A DNA stretch of 64,000 bases from JASHVB01 sp036489395 (GCA_036489395.1 DASXFW010000404.1:1-64000), one strand, 5' to 3'. Numbered from the stretch's first letter, positions 53,685 to 63,292 are shown. Notes: generated by a model from the sequence alone, not told the origin. Program-made: numbers and translations.

Positions 53685-55712
53685 TCAGCGAACCGCGACC
53701 GACCCCGGGAAATGGCACGCCACGCGATGACCGGGCGCGACCTCCAACAACGGCGGGATTTCCTCCGCGCACCGCGCCGTCGCGGCCGGGCAACGCGTAC
53801 GGAAATGACACCCGGAAGGCGGGTTGAGCGGGCTTGGCACTTCGCCTTTCAACACAATGCGCTGGCGCGCGTCCGCAGCGTGCAGCATCGGCACGGCGGA
53901 AATCAGGCTCGCGGTGTAGGGATGCAGCGGGCGTCGAAACAGTTCCGCGGCGGGGGCGGTCTCCACCACGCGGCCAAGATACAACACGACGATGCGGTCT
54001 GAAATGTGCCGCACCACCGCGAGATCGTGCGCAATGAACAAGTAGGTAAGGCGCAGCCGCTCCTGCAGACCGATCATGAGGTTGATGATCTGCGCCTGGA
54101 TGTTCACGTCGAGCGCGGATATCGGCTCGTCGCCGACGATGAAATCCGGTTCCACCGACAGCGCGCGCGCGATCGAGATGCGTTGCCGCTGGCCACCGGA
54201 GAATTCGTGCGGAAAGCGTTGCGCGGAGGCGGGTGGCAGGCCGACCAGTTCCAGCAATTCGCCGACGCGTTCGCGGGCCGCCGCGGCGTTTTGTACAAGA
54301 CCATGCAGGCGCAGCGGACCGCCAAGAATCTCACCGACCGTCATGCGCGGGTTCAACGACGCATACGGGTCCTGGAAGATCATCTGCATGCGCCGGCGCA
54401 GTGGTCGGATCGCCGCCTGCGACGCGTGCGAGATGTCCTGGCCGGCAAATTCGATGCGTCCCGCTGTCGGTTCCTCCAACCGCATGACGACGCGCGCCAG
54501 GGTGGATTTGCCGCAGCCGGATTCGCCGACCAGGCCGACGGTTTCTCCCGGGAACACGTCCAGGTCCACACCATCGACCGCGCGCAGTACGCGGTGGTGT
54601 TCCAGGAAGTTCTCGCGCGGCAGCAGGAAATGCTTCACCAAGCCTTGCACGTGCAGCAGCGGTGCGGGGGCGGCATCCGGGCGCACTGCGGCGACACCGC
54701 CGCGCGGCTGCGGCGGCACCAGGCGTGCGCCGCTCTGCGTCACCCAGCAACGCGCGCTGCGGCCTGGCTCGATCGGCAGCAGGGCTGGGTGTTTTGCACA
54801 CGCATCGATCGCGAAGGGACAGCGCGCGCGAAAACGACACCCCTCGGGCCAGGCGCGCGCATCAGGGGGCTGGCCCTCGATCGTCGCCAGGCGGCGGTCG
54901 CCGGTCTCGCCTTCGTCCAATCGCGGGGCGGCGTGCAGCAGCGCCCAGGTGTAGGGATGCCGCGGGTCGGAGAGCAGGTCTTGCGGGCGGCCTTCCTCCA
55001 CCACCTCGCCGGCGTACATCACCAGCACGCGAGAGCAGATAGTAGCGATAACACCGAGATCGTGGCTGATCAGGATGACGGCGGTGCCGAGGTCTTCGTT
55101 CAACGCGCGCAGCAGGTCGAGGATCTGCGCCTGGATCGTCACGTCGAGCGCGGTGGTCGGTTCGTCAGCCAGGATCAGCGACGGCTCGTTGGAAAAGCCC
55201 ATTGCCAGCATCACGCGCTGACGCATGCCGCCGGAGAACTGGTGCGGCCAGGAATCCAACACGCGCTCCGGCCCCGGAATGCCCATGCGACCCAGCAGTT
55301 CGGTGGCACGGGTGCGCGCCGCTTCCGGGGTGAAGCGGGCGTGCGCCGTCATCGTCTCTACCAATTGGCGGGAGATGCGCAGCACCGGGTTTAGCGACGT
55401 CATCGGGTCCTGGAAGACCATCGCGATCTCGGCACCGCGGATGTCACGCAGCGCGTCCTCGGACAGCGTGGTGATCTCCTGGCCGCGGAATCGGATGGAA
55501 CCGGCGACGATGCGCGCGGGCTCCTCGAGCAGATTCATGATCGACTTGGCGGCGACGCTCTTGCCGCTGCCGGATTCGCCGACGATGCCCAGCGTCTCGC
55601 CTCGATTCAGCGTGAAGCTGACGCCATCGACCGCGCGCACCACGCCGGCATCGGTGAAGAACCAGGTGCGCAGGTCGCTGACCTGCAACAGCGCGTCAGC
55701 GTCGTCTGGCAT
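53685..55712 (-). CDS. Dipeptide/oligopeptide ABC transporter ATPase, two ATPase domains fused
   Basis: A 675-residue fusion of the DppD and DppF type subunits. ATPase 1 has Walker A GESGSGKS (about residue 50), signature FSGGMRQRV and Walker B LILADEPTTALDV. ATPase 2 (from about 350) has GESGCGKST, FSGGQRQRISIARAL and FIVGDEPISALDV. Each half ends with the Cys-rich oligopeptide-ATPase tail (CRFRARCPFAIDAC and CHFRTRCPAATARC). The start overlaps the permease stop by 17 bases. With the two permeases it makes a minus-strand operon. Confidence 0.95.
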   Translation of the reverse strand: MPDDADALLQVSDLRTWFFTDAGVVRAVDGVSFTLNRGETLGIVGESGSGKSVAAKSIMNLLEEPARIVAGSIRFRGQEITTLSEDALRDIRGAEIAMVFQDPMTSLNPVLRISRQLVETMTAHARFTPEAARTRATELLGRMGIPGPERVLDSWPHQFSGGMRQRVMLAMGFSNEPSLILADEPTTALDVTIQAQILDLLRALNEDLGTAVILISHDLGVIATICSRVLVMYAGEVVEEGRPQDLLSDPRHPYTWALLHAAPRLDEGETGDRRLATIEGQPPDARAWPEGCRFRARCPFAIDACAKHPALLPIEPGRSARCWVTQSGARLVPPQPRGGVAAVRPDAAPAPLLHVQGLVKHFLLPRENFLEHHRVLRAVDGVDLDVFPGETVGLVGESGCGKSTLARVVMRLEEPTAGRIEFAGQDISHASQAAIRPLRRRMQMIFQDPYASLNPRMTVGEILGGPLRLHGLVQNAAAARERVGELLELVGLPPASAQRFPHEFSGGQRQRISIARALSVEPDFIVGDEPISALDVNIQAQIINLMIGLQERLRLTYLFIAHDLAVVRHISDRIVVLYLGRVVETAPAAELFRRPLHPYTASLISAVPMLHAADARQRIVLKGEVPSPLNPPSGCHFRTRCPAATARCAEEIPPLLEVAPGHRVACHFPGSVAVR

Positions 55713-56601
55713 GCGGGTCGAGCCAGTCGCGCAGGCCGTCGCCCACGAAGTTGAAGCCGATCACCACGGTCAGGATGGCCAGGCCGGGAAAGGTCGCGAC
55801 CCACCATTGGGAAACGAGTTCGCGGCCTTCCGACACCATCGATCCCCATTCCGGCGTCGGCGGCACCACGCCCAGGCCGAGGAACGACAGGCCGGCAAAC
55901 ACCAGGATCGCGTTGCCGAGGTCCAGTGTCATCAACACTACCAATGGTCCCAGCGCATTGGGCAAGATCTGACGGAACAGAATGTGCGTTGGGGAAAAGC
56001 CGATGGTGCGCGCGGCGGCGACGTATTCGAGCGAACGTTGCCCAAGCACCAGGCTGCGCGCCAGGCGGGCGAATTTCGGCCACCACACCACCAGCATGGC
56101 GATCACCGTGTTGCGCGTTCCTATGCCAAGCGCTGCGGCGATCGCCATCGCCAGGATGATTGGCGGAAAGCAGAACATCAGGTCGGTGGCGCGCATCAGG
56201 ATTTCTTCCGTCCACCCGCGCGCATAGGCGGCGACGGCGCCGACCAGCGTGCCGGCGGCACCGCCGATTAGCACTACGGTGAAGCCGACGGTGAGTGATG
56301 TGCGTGCGCCGAAGATGATGCGCGTCAGCACGTCGCGGCCGAGTTCGTCGGTGCCGAGCCAATGCGCGGCGGATGGTTCGGCAAGGCGGCCCGCCACGTT
56401 CACCGTGTCCGGCGCGTAGGGCGTGATGAAGGGCGCCAAAATCGCTGCGACGGCCCAAAGCAGCACGACTGTACCGCCAATGACCGCCAGCAGATAGCGC
56501 CGACGCCAGCGACTGCGTCGGCCCGCACCGGAATCCGTGCTGGCGGCGAGTTCGGCCGCTTCGGCGTTGGTCAGCGCGACGCTGATGGTTGGCGGCCTCA
56601 T
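55696..56601 (-). CDS. ABC transporter permease, DppC type
   Basis: A 301-residue inner-membrane permease. It carries an N-terminal cytoplasmic segment and first helix (LLAVIGGTVVLLWAVAAILA), APDTVNVAGRLAEPSAAHWL GTDELGRD region (the DppC/OppC hallmark), about five more helices, and the EAA-type coupling loop EYVAAARTIGFSPTHILFRQ near residue 195. The ATG overlaps the stop of the DppB-type gene (ATGA), indicating coupled translation. Confidence 0.93.
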   Translation of the reverse strand: MRPPTISVALTNAEAAELAASTDSGAGRRSRWRRRYLLAVIGGTVVLLWAVAAILAPFITPYAPDTVNVAGRLAEPSAAHWLGTDELGRDVLTRIIFGARTSLTVGFTVVLIGGAAGTLVGAVAAYARGWTEEILMRATDLMFCFPPIILAMAIAAALGIGTRNTVIAMLVVWWPKFARLARSLVLGQRSLEYVAAARTIGFSPTHILFRQILPNALGPLVVLMTLDLGNAILVFAGLSFLGLGVVPPTPEWGSMVSEGRELVSQWWVATFPGLAILTVVIGFNFVGDGLRDWLDPHARRR

Positions 56602-57611
56602 CGCCGCATCACCCGCGGATCGAGCAGCGCGTAGGAAATATCCACCACCAGATTGACGATGACATACACGACTGCGACCACCAGCGTGACGCCCATGATC
56701 GCCGGGAAATCGAGGATCACCGCGCTCTGGAACGTATAACGCCCCAGGCCGGGCCAGGAGAATATCGTTTCGGTCAGTACCGTGCCGGTCAGCAGTTGGG
56801 CATACGCCAGGCCGCCCAGCGTCACCACCGGCAGCAGCGCGTTCGGTAGCGCGTGGCGCAGCATGATGGCCCGCCGCAGCAGGCCCTTGGCGCGCGCGAC
56901 GCGGATATAATCCTGCGACAGCGCCTCCAGCATTGCGGCACGCGTGGTGCGTGTTATCAACCCCATCGTCGCAGACGCCAGCACGATCGACGGCAGGATA
57001 AGGTGCGTGATGGCGTCCCAGAACGTGTCCCATTGTCCGGCCAGCGGCGCATCGATCAGCATGAAGCCGGTCACAGTCGGCGGCGGGAACTGGTCCGCGC
57101 CAATTTGCCCCGGCCCCGGCGCCCAGCCGAGCCAGCCGTAGAACACCGCCAGCATGATGAATGCCAGCCAGAATGTCGGCGCGGACACACCGATAAGCGA
57201 TATCGCGCGCGCCACATGGTCGATCCACGAATCGCGTTTCATCGCTGCCACCACCCCCAGCGGCAGGCCGAATATCAGCGAAAGCAGGAATGCGACGGTG
57301 GAAAGCTCGACGGTGGCAGGGGCGTATTGCGCGATGTCGTCGATGACGGGGCGCTGCGAAGAAATGGAAATCCCCAGATCACCATGCGTCAACCCGCGCA
57401 GGAACACCCAGTAGCGTTGCCACATCGGCAGATCGAGGCCCCATTTGTGCCGGTAAGCCGCGACGATCGCCGGATTGTTCGCGGCAATGTCGCCAAGCTG
57501 CGTCAGCACCGGATCGCCCGGCACCGTGTTGGCGATCAGGAAGATGATCAGCGTGGCCAGCAGCACCATCGCCGCGGCGATCAGCAGACGCGAAACGATG
57601 TAGCGCAGCAC
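56598..57611 (-). CDS. ABC transporter permease, DppB type
   Basis: A 337-residue permease: N-terminal helix LRYIVSRLLIAAAMVLLATL, the NTVPGDPVLTQLG loop, six helices, and the coupling segment QDYIRVARAKGLLRRAIMLR near residue 228. The GTG at 57611 is the likely start, preceded by GGGGGAAGG, although an ATG lies further upstream in frame. It is the first gene of the minus-strand operon, divergent from its binding protein with a 111-base gap that must hold both promoters. Confidence 0.92.
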   Translation of the reverse strand: MLRYIVSRLLIAAAMVLLATLIIFLIANTVPGDPVLTQLGDIAANNPAIVAAYRHKWGLDLPMWQRYWVFLRGLTHGDLGISISSQRPVIDDIAQYAPATVELSTVAFLLSLIFGLPLGVVAAMKRDSWIDHVARAISLIGVSAPTFWLAFIMLAVFYGWLGWAPGPGQIGADQFPPPTVTGFMLIDAPLAGQWDTFWDAITHLILPSIVLASATMGLITRTTRAAMLEALSQDYIRVARAKGLLRRAIMLRHALPNALLPVVTLGGLAYAQLLTGTVLTETIFSWPGLGRYTFQSAVILDFPAIMGVTLVVAVVYVIVNLVVDISYALLDPRVMRR

Positions 57612-57722
57612 GTGGTGGTTCCTTCCCCCTTCATGCGCATAGCGCATGGGCCGCGGCGCGCCAAGTTGTCTTATTCGCGGCCGATCGTATGATCGCGCGG
57701 CAAGACGACCTGGGAGGGAACC

Positions 57723-59330
57723 GTGAGTGAAATTGGCTGGATCGGCCGGCGCGACGTCGTACGTCTGCTCGGTATCGGAGGCGCGGCGCTGGCGGCCGGA
57801 TTGCCCGACAAGGTGCACGCGGCGGCGAGCGGCGGAACCCTGGTGCTGGGCGTCGATATCAGCGACTCGATCACCTTCGATCCGGCCCGCGAAGCGCAAT
57901 ACACCGCGCCCCTGACCATGCGCGCCGCCTATGAATCGCTGGTGACGATGACGCCGGGCGATTACCTGCACGTGAAGCCGGCGCTGGCGAAAAGCTGGGA
58001 ACGGACTCCCGATGGCAAGGGCTGGCGCTTCCATCTGACCGAGGCGAAATTCAACAGCGGCCATCCGGTCACCGCCGGCGACGTGAAGTGGACGTTCGAC
58101 CGACTGATCAACCTGAAGGACCAGCCATCGCAATACGTGACCAACGTCGCGGCGGTGAACGTGGTCGATCCGAAGACCGTCGATGTCGTGCTGGTCGATC
58201 CCTCGCTGCCGATCCTGACGATCCTGTCGGGCGTGAATTTCGGTATCACGGAACAAAAGGTACTGGCGGCGCATGGCGGAACCGCGGCGGCCGATGCGAT
58301 CAGTGCCGACAAGGCGACGCAGTGGTTGAACCAGAATTCCTGCGGCGCAGGGCCATTCACCTTGGTCGGCTGGACGCGCGGCGCGCAGATTCTGCTGACG
58401 CGCAATCCGCACTATTTCCGCGGCCCGGTGCATTTCGAGCATGTCATCGTGCGCCACATGGGCGACAGCGCCACGCAGCTTCTGGCGATCAAGCGCGGCG
58501 ACGTCGGCGCTGCGTTCAACCTGATCCCCGAGCAAATCGACACGCTGAAGGGCGACAGGCAGGTGCGCGTCGAGGGGCTGCGCAGCCTGGACTATGTGTA
58601 CATGGCGCTGACCAACGAGCCCGAGTACAACAAGGCTCTTGCGGTGAAGGAAGCGCGCCAGGCGATCGCCTCGGCCATCGACTACGATGGGATCATCAAT
58701 TCGCTGCTCGGCGGCAAGGCGATGCGCTGCGCCAGCTTTATCCCGATCGGCCTGTATGGTTCCACCGAGGAGACAACCAAGCAGATCGGCTGGCATCAGG
58801 ACCTGGACCGCTCGAAGCAGTTGCTGCAGAAGGCCGGCTTCCCGAACGGGTTCGAGTTCAAGATCACCTACGGCGACGCTGCGGTATCCGGCCTTTCCTA
58901 CGCAGTACTGGCGCAGAAACTGCAATCGGATCTTGCGCGCGTCGGCATCAAGGTCGTGCTCGATCCGATCGACCAGGTGAATCTGCGCACGCAGTACACC
59001 ACCGGACATTCACAAGGCGGCGTGCTGACATTCTGGAATCCGTCAGGGGTAGAAACCGACCAGTGGGCATCCGCCAGCGTGCTGCGCGTGGCGAAGCGCA
59101 TCCACTGGACTCCTGATCCGGCGCTGAAGAAACTGGTGCTGCAGGCGGCGGCAGAGCAGGATGCGGCAAAGCGAACGGCGCTGTATGTGGATTACGAAAA
59201 AGCGCTGATCGACCAGGCGAGCCTGCTGATCTTGTTCCAGCCGATCTATCAGTTCGCGGTACGCAACACGCTGAAGACGTTCCCACTGACCGCGGCCGGA
59301 TGGGAGGCGGAACTGTACGACGCAACGTAG
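57723..59330 (+). CDS. ABC peptide-type periplasmic substrate-binding protein
   Basis: A 535-residue family 5 (DppA/OppA-type) binding protein. It starts with a likely twin-arginine signal (RRDVVRLLGIGGAALAAGLP). The mature core shows the usual YESLVTMTPGDYLHVKPALA and WRFHLTEAKFNSGHPVTAGD early motifs. The GTG start has GGGAGGG upstream. It pairs with the divergent permease and ATPase genes. The ligand could be a peptide, nickel complex or other small compound, and I cannot tell which. A hairpin ends the gene 6 bases downstream. Confidence 0.9.
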   Translation: MSEIGWIGRRDVVRLLGIGGAALAAGLPDKVHAAASGGTLVLGVDISDSITFDPAREAQYTAPLTMRAAYESLVTMTPGDYLHVKPALAKSWERTPDGKGWRFHLTEAKFNSGHPVTAGDVKWTFDRLINLKDQPSQYVTNVAAVNVVDPKTVDVVLVDPSLPILTILSGVNFGITEQKVLAAHGGTAAADAISADKATQWLNQNSCGAGPFTLVGWTRGAQILLTRNPHYFRGPVHFEHVIVRHMGDSATQLLAIKRGDVGAAFNLIPEQIDTLKGDRQVRVEGLRSLDYVYMALTNEPEYNKALAVKEARQAIASAIDYDGIINSLLGGKAMRCASFIPIGLYGSTEETTKQIGWHQDLDRSKQLLQKAGFPNGFEFKITYGDAAVSGLSYAVLAQKLQSDLARVGIKVVLDPIDQVNLRTQYTTGHSQGGVLTFWNPSGVETDQWASASVLRVAKRIHWTPDPALKKLVLQAAAEQDAAKRTALYVDYEKALIDQASLLILFQPIYQFAVRNTLKTFPLTAAGWEAELYDAT

Positions 59331-59335
59331 TATTC

Positions 59336-59372
59336 CCTCGTCATGGCCGAGCTTGACCCGGCCACGACGAGG
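59336..59372. terminator. Hairpin between convergent genes (family D-like)
   Basis: CCTCGTCATGGCCG pairs with CGGCCACGACGAGG (one mismatch) around the 9-base loop AGCTTGACC. It lies between the convergent binding-protein and amidohydrolase genes and should end both transcripts. No T-run follows it. The TCATGGCCG motif is shared with 3.2 kb and 41.6 kb. Confidence 0.65.
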
Positions 59373-59391
59373 GGTGACAGCGGCGCGCGGG

Positions 59392-60237
59392 TCACCCCTT
59401 TGACGGCGACCACTTATAGATCTGTTGCAACGTCCCGCCCATCAGCGCGGCGCGGTCGCTGTCCGACAGCCGGTCGGTGACGCGGAACGCATCGACGCCC
59501 TGCTTGAAGGTCAGCAACGCGACCGCGCGGGTCCAATCGGTGCCCCACATGCAGCGGTCGAGGCCAAACGCGTCAATGATTCGCCGGACCGGATCCCAGA
59601 TGTCGGTGTAGGGGAACGGCTGGTGCGACAACGTGCAGGCGCCCGAAATTTTCACGGCGATGTTCTTGTACGCTGCCAGCGCCAGCAGTTTTGGAAGGTC
59701 GGCGAACGGCTGCGGCGGCGCCGGCGGCTCATGCGGCTGCGGCAGGCCGAGATGATCGATCACCAGTTGCGTCGCCGGATTGCGCTCCGCGAGGCCGGCG
59801 GCCTGCGCGAGGCGTCCTGTCGCCATGAGGTTTACCGCCAGCGAATGCCGCGCAGCAACGGCGAGCACGCGATTGATCCCGGGATCGCCGGCGTCGGTCG
59901 AGACGCCCTCGCGATTCAGCATGATGCGGATGCCGACGGTGCCCTTGGTTTCCGCCCACTCGGCGATCGATACGCCCACGTCGGGATCGGTGGGGTCGAC
60001 CGGCTTGATCAGCCCGAAGCGTCCGGGGTGCTTCGCGTAAACTTCCAGCGCGTAGCTGGCGTCGTAGCGATACATGGTGAACGGCGAGACCAGCAGCGCG
60101 GCATCGACGCCGGATTCATCCATGGCGGCAACCATCTGATCGCCAGTCACCTCCGCGGGGCCGCGCAGCACGCCGGCCCACGGCCGGCCGGAGTGGTCGC
60201 GTTCATAGGCGTGGACCTGGGCGTCGATCGTGAGCAT
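59392..60237 (-). CDS. Amidohydrolase-2 family metal-dependent hydrolase
   Basis: A 281-residue TIM-barrel hydrolase of the amidohydrolase-2 (decarboxylase-like) family. It has the N-terminal IDAQVHAYERDHSG (metal site, variant of HxH), LVIDHLGLP near residue 163 (a metal His), and CMWGTDWTRA near 230 (the active-site Asp). The first motif has Gln before the His instead of the usual His-x-His, which may weaken metal binding. The ATG at 60237 has AGGGGTGG upstream; GTG at 60246 is an alternative. It is divergent from the CocE gene. Confidence 0.85.
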   Translation of the reverse strand: MLTIDAQVHAYERDHSGRPWAGVLRGPAEVTGDQMVAAMDESGVDAALLVSPFTMYRYDASYALEVYAKHPGRFGLIKPVDPTDPDVGVSIAEWAETKGTVGIRIMLNREGVSTDAGDPGINRVLAVAARHSLAVNLMATGRLAQAAGLAERNPATQLVIDHLGLPQPHEPPAPPQPFADLPKLLALAAYKNIAVKISGACTLSHQPFPYTDIWDPVRRIIDAFGLDRCMWGTDWTRAVALLTFKQGVDAFRVTDRLSDSDRAALMGGTLQQIYKWSPSKG

Positions 60238-60363
60238 TGTTTCCACCCCTGCGTGTTCTGGTGGCGACGCTAGGAGGCGCCGTCCGCATGTTCAAGGGGC
60301 ACACTTTCTGCGGCGCACGACGACAGTGACACGGACAACCGCAACGGCACACGGGATTTTCGC

Positions 60364-62298
60364 TTGATCGTCACACAATTCCCGCACGAGATACGCGAGC
60401 TGGAGCACGTGCTGATCGCGCTGCGCGATGGCACGAATCTGGCCGCGCGCATCTGGCTGCCGGTCGATGCAGAGCACGAGCCGGTACCGGCGATCCTGGA
60501 GTACCTGCCGTACCGCAAGCGCACCGGCACGTATGAACGCGACGCGCTGACGCATCCGTATCTTGCTGGCCACGGTTATGCTGCCGTGCGTGTCGATATC
60601 CGTGGCAGCGGCGAATCGGATGGGCTGCTCTTTGATGAATATTCACAACAAGAACAGGATGATGCGGTTGAATTGATTGCGTGGCTGGCGGCGCAGGTGT
60701 GGTGCAATGGTGCCGTTGGGATGATGGGAATCTCGTGGGGAGGGTTCAACGCGCTGCAGGTTGCCGCGCGGCGTCCTCCGGCTTTGCAGGCAATCATCAC
60801 GATTTGCTCGACCGACGATCGCTATCGCGACGACGTGCACTACATGGGCGGCGCGGCGCTGCGTGCCAATTTTGGCTGGGCCGCTTTTCTGTTCGGCGCG
60901 ATGTGCCATCCGCCCGACCCTGCGCTGGTCGGCGATCGCTGGCGCGCCATGTGGCTGGACCGACTGAACAACCTGCCGCTGTTTATTGAACCGTGGCGGC
61001 GGCACCAATGGCGCGACGATTACTGGAAGCACGGTTCGGTGTGCGAGGATTACGGCGCGATCGCCTGCCCGGTGTTCGCGGTCGGCGGCTGGACCGATGG
61101 CTATACCAACGCAATCCCGCGGTTGTTGGAACACCTGACGGTACCGCGCAAAGGATTGATCGGTCCGTGGGCGCATGCCTATCCGCATTTCGCGCGTCCC
61201 GGTCCGCAGATCGGATTTTTGCAGGAGGCGCTGCGCTGGTGGGACCACTGGCTGAAGGGCATCGACAACGGCGTGATGGACGAGCCGATGCTGCGGGCGT
61301 GGATGACCGAGAGCGTCCAGCCTGCGGCGTATCATGACGAACTGCCCGGGCGGTGGATTGCCGAAGCGTCGTGGCCCGCACCGGGAGTCCGTATGCAGCG
61401 GCTCGCGTTTTCAGATTCGGGGTTGCGTGCGGACGATGCAGGGCTGACGCCGGTTGCGGTGTGCTCGGCGCAGAACGTAGGTAATCATGCGGGAAGCTGG
61501 TGCCCCTTCGGGCGCGGTGCGGACCAGGCAGACGACCAGCGGGAGGACGATGCGCGGTCCCTGGTCTTCGAGACGGAACCGCTTGATGCACGCATCGAGA
61601 TTCTTGGCGCGCCGGTTGTTATGCTGGAGGTTGCCGCCGACAAGCCGATTGCGCATTTGGTGGTACGGTTGTGCGACGTGCATCCGGATGGTGCGTCGCT
61701 GCGCGTCAGTTATGGAATTCTGAACCTGACGCATCGCGACGGACATGAGCACCCGACACCGCTGGTACCCGGACAGCGTTATCTCGTACGGCTGCAACTG
61801 AATGACGCGGGATCTGCGTTTCCTGAAGGGCACCGTATCAGGATCGCGCTGTCCACCACCTACTGGCCGATGATCTGGCCGGCGCCGGAGGTTGCGACCG
61901 TGACCGTGTTCGGCGGATCGCTGGAACTTCCTGTGCGCGAACCAGGCGAGAGCGATGCGCTGTTATCGCCGCTACCGGTGCCGGAAACGGCCGCACCAGA
62001 GCATGTCACGCTGGTTCAGGACGGCGTGGTGCGGATCGACAGGCTGGGACTGGAACTGGGCGTTGCAGGCAGCGTCACCGCGCATGTTGAGGAAGATAGC
62101 CCGTTGAGCGCCCGTGTGAGCATGCAGCAGACACAGACCGTGTCGCGCGATGCGTGGCGGGTGCGGATCGACACTGAGTTGTGCATGTCGTGCACGCACG
62201 ATGCGTTCCTGGTGCGGGCATCGATGCGCGCCTGTGAAGGCGACGCGGAAATGTGCCGTCGCACATGGGAATGCAGCGTGCCGCGAAATCTCGTATAG
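60364..62298 (+). CDS. CocE/NonD-family hydrolase (X-Pro dipeptidyl-peptidase type)
   Basis: A 644-residue alpha/beta-hydrolase. The nucleophile elbow is GISWGG near residue 124 (Ser), the core begins VLIALRDGTNLAARIWLPVD, and a jelly-roll C-terminal domain (from about 400, with GHRIRIALSTTYWPMIWPAP) is typical for CocE/NonD proteins. The family cleaves esters or prolyl peptides, as in cocaine esterase and glutaryl-7-ACA acylase. The TTG start is tentative; no better one is seen. It is followed after 30 bases by the ThuA gene. Confidence 0.87.
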   Translation: MIVTQFPHEIRELEHVLIALRDGTNLAARIWLPVDAEHEPVPAILEYLPYRKRTGTYERDALTHPYLAGHGYAAVRVDIRGSGESDGLLFDEYSQQEQDDAVELIAWLAAQVWCNGAVGMMGISWGGFNALQVAARRPPALQAIITICSTDDRYRDDVHYMGGAALRANFGWAAFLFGAMCHPPDPALVGDRWRAMWLDRLNNLPLFIEPWRRHQWRDDYWKHGSVCEDYGAIACPVFAVGGWTDGYTNAIPRLLEHLTVPRKGLIGPWAHAYPHFARPGPQIGFLQEALRWWDHWLKGIDNGVMDEPMLRAWMTESVQPAAYHDELPGRWIAEASWPAPGVRMQRLAFSDSGLRADDAGLTPVAVCSAQNVGNHAGSWCPFGRGADQADDQREDDARSLVFETEPLDARIEILGAPVVMLEVAADKPIAHLVVRLCDVHPDGASLRVSYGILNLTHRDGHEHPTPLVPGQRYLVRLQLNDAGSAFPEGHRIRIALSTTYWPMIWPAPEVATVTVFGGSLELPVREPGESDALLSPLPVPETAAPEHVTLVQDGVVRIDRLGLELGVAGSVTAHVEEDSPLSARVSMQQTQTVSRDAWRVRIDTELCMSCTHDAFLVRASMRACEGDAEMCRRTWECSVPRNLV

Positions 62299-62328
62299 TG
62301 ACGGCCGAAGACAAAGGGAGACGACCGA

Positions 62329-63132
62329 ATGGCAGAGAACATGCTCGCCCGCGCCCATCTGATCGCCGGCGGCTTCCCCCCTGGGTCACCTGCCGGGCAC
62401 GACCATGATTACGCCCGTTCGCGTCTGCTGGGGCTGTTGGGGGAGGCGGAGGTGCCGGCTTCCGTTGGCAGCGATTTCTCCGACGTGGAGAAGTGGCTCC
62501 CTACCAGCAAGCTGCTGATCACTTACGTCGCGGGGCCGTATCCCGATGCCGCGCAGTGTGGCGCGATGCGAAGCTGGATCGAAGGCGGCGGCCATTGGCT
62601 CGGGCTACACGGCACCAGCGGCGGACGCGCGCAGCGGTTGGAAGGATTCCGCCAGCGCCGCACAGTCAAGATGGAGCATCACGCATTGCTCGGCTGCTAT
62701 TTCCTGACGCATCCGCCGATCTGCGATATCCGCGTGGACGTGCGCGATACGGTGCATCCGATCACCGACGGGTTGCCGCGATCGTTCGAAGTGGAGGATG
62801 AGCCGTATTTCATCGAACTTCAGGATCCGACGTCGGTGCGTATCCTGCTAACCGCGGATTACGGCAGCGCCGGCGAATGGCCGGTGGCGGCGCGGCTGTA
62901 TGGGTCGGACACGTCGCTGCAGGCGAACGGCCGAACACGCGTGCTTGGCTATACGAAGCAACTGGGCAAGGGCGGAGTCACGTATTTCGCGCTGGGCCAC
63001 TGCCATAATCCTGAGATACGCGGCGATCGGGCGGAGATCGATACCGTGCCGGCGACGTTCCACGGATCGTGGGAAACGCCGGAGTTCAACACACTGCTGC
63101 GCAATGCGATCGAGTGGGGGCTGGATCGCTGA
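62329..63132 (+). CDS. ThuA-like domain protein
   Basis: A 267-residue ThuA (trehalose-utilisation-like, class I glutamine amidotransferase-like fold) protein. WIEGGGHWLGLHGTSGGRAQ near residue 85 and MEHHALLGCYFLTHPP near 115 are the family stretches, and GGVTYFALGHCHNP near 220 the C-terminal one. Related proteins process sugars such as trehalose derivatives. The usual nucleophile Cys of true amidotransferases is absent. A GGGAGA ribosome site precedes the ATG, and the gene seems linked to the CocE gene. Confidence 0.82.
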   Translation: MAENMLARAHLIAGGFPPGSPAGHDHDYARSRLLGLLGEAEVPASVGSDFSDVEKWLPTSKLLITYVAGPYPDAAQCGAMRSWIEGGGHWLGLHGTSGGRAQRLEGFRQRRTVKMEHHALLGCYFLTHPPICDIRVDVRDTVHPITDGLPRSFEVEDEPYFIELQDPTSVRILLTADYGSAGEWPVAARLYGSDTSLQANGRTRVLGYTKQLGKGGVTYFALGHCHNPEIRGDRAEIDTVPATFHGSWETPEFNTLLRNAIEWGLDR

Positions 63133-63203
63133 TCCCGTTTTGTCATTGCGAGTTGGCCACCGGCCGGCGGCGGCCACCCGCCCTGGATGTAACCGCGCAT
63201 TCC

Positions 63204-63275
63204 GTCATTGCGAGGCCGCTTGGCGGAAGCAATCTCCCGGGGGGATTGCTTCGGCCAAGCGGCCGCGCAATGACA
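63204..63275. repeat. Dispersed hairpin repeat with TCATTGCGAG ends (family B), copy 3
   Basis: The left arm GTCATTGCGAGGCCGCTTGG is mirrored by the right arm ending CGCAATGACA at 63275, with GAAGCAATC/GATTGCTTC in the middle. It lies between the convergent ThuA and HD genes. A partial copy (GTCATTGCGAG) sits just before, at 63142. Confidence 0.85.
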
Positions 63276-63292
63276 GGGGGGGGTGGGAATGA

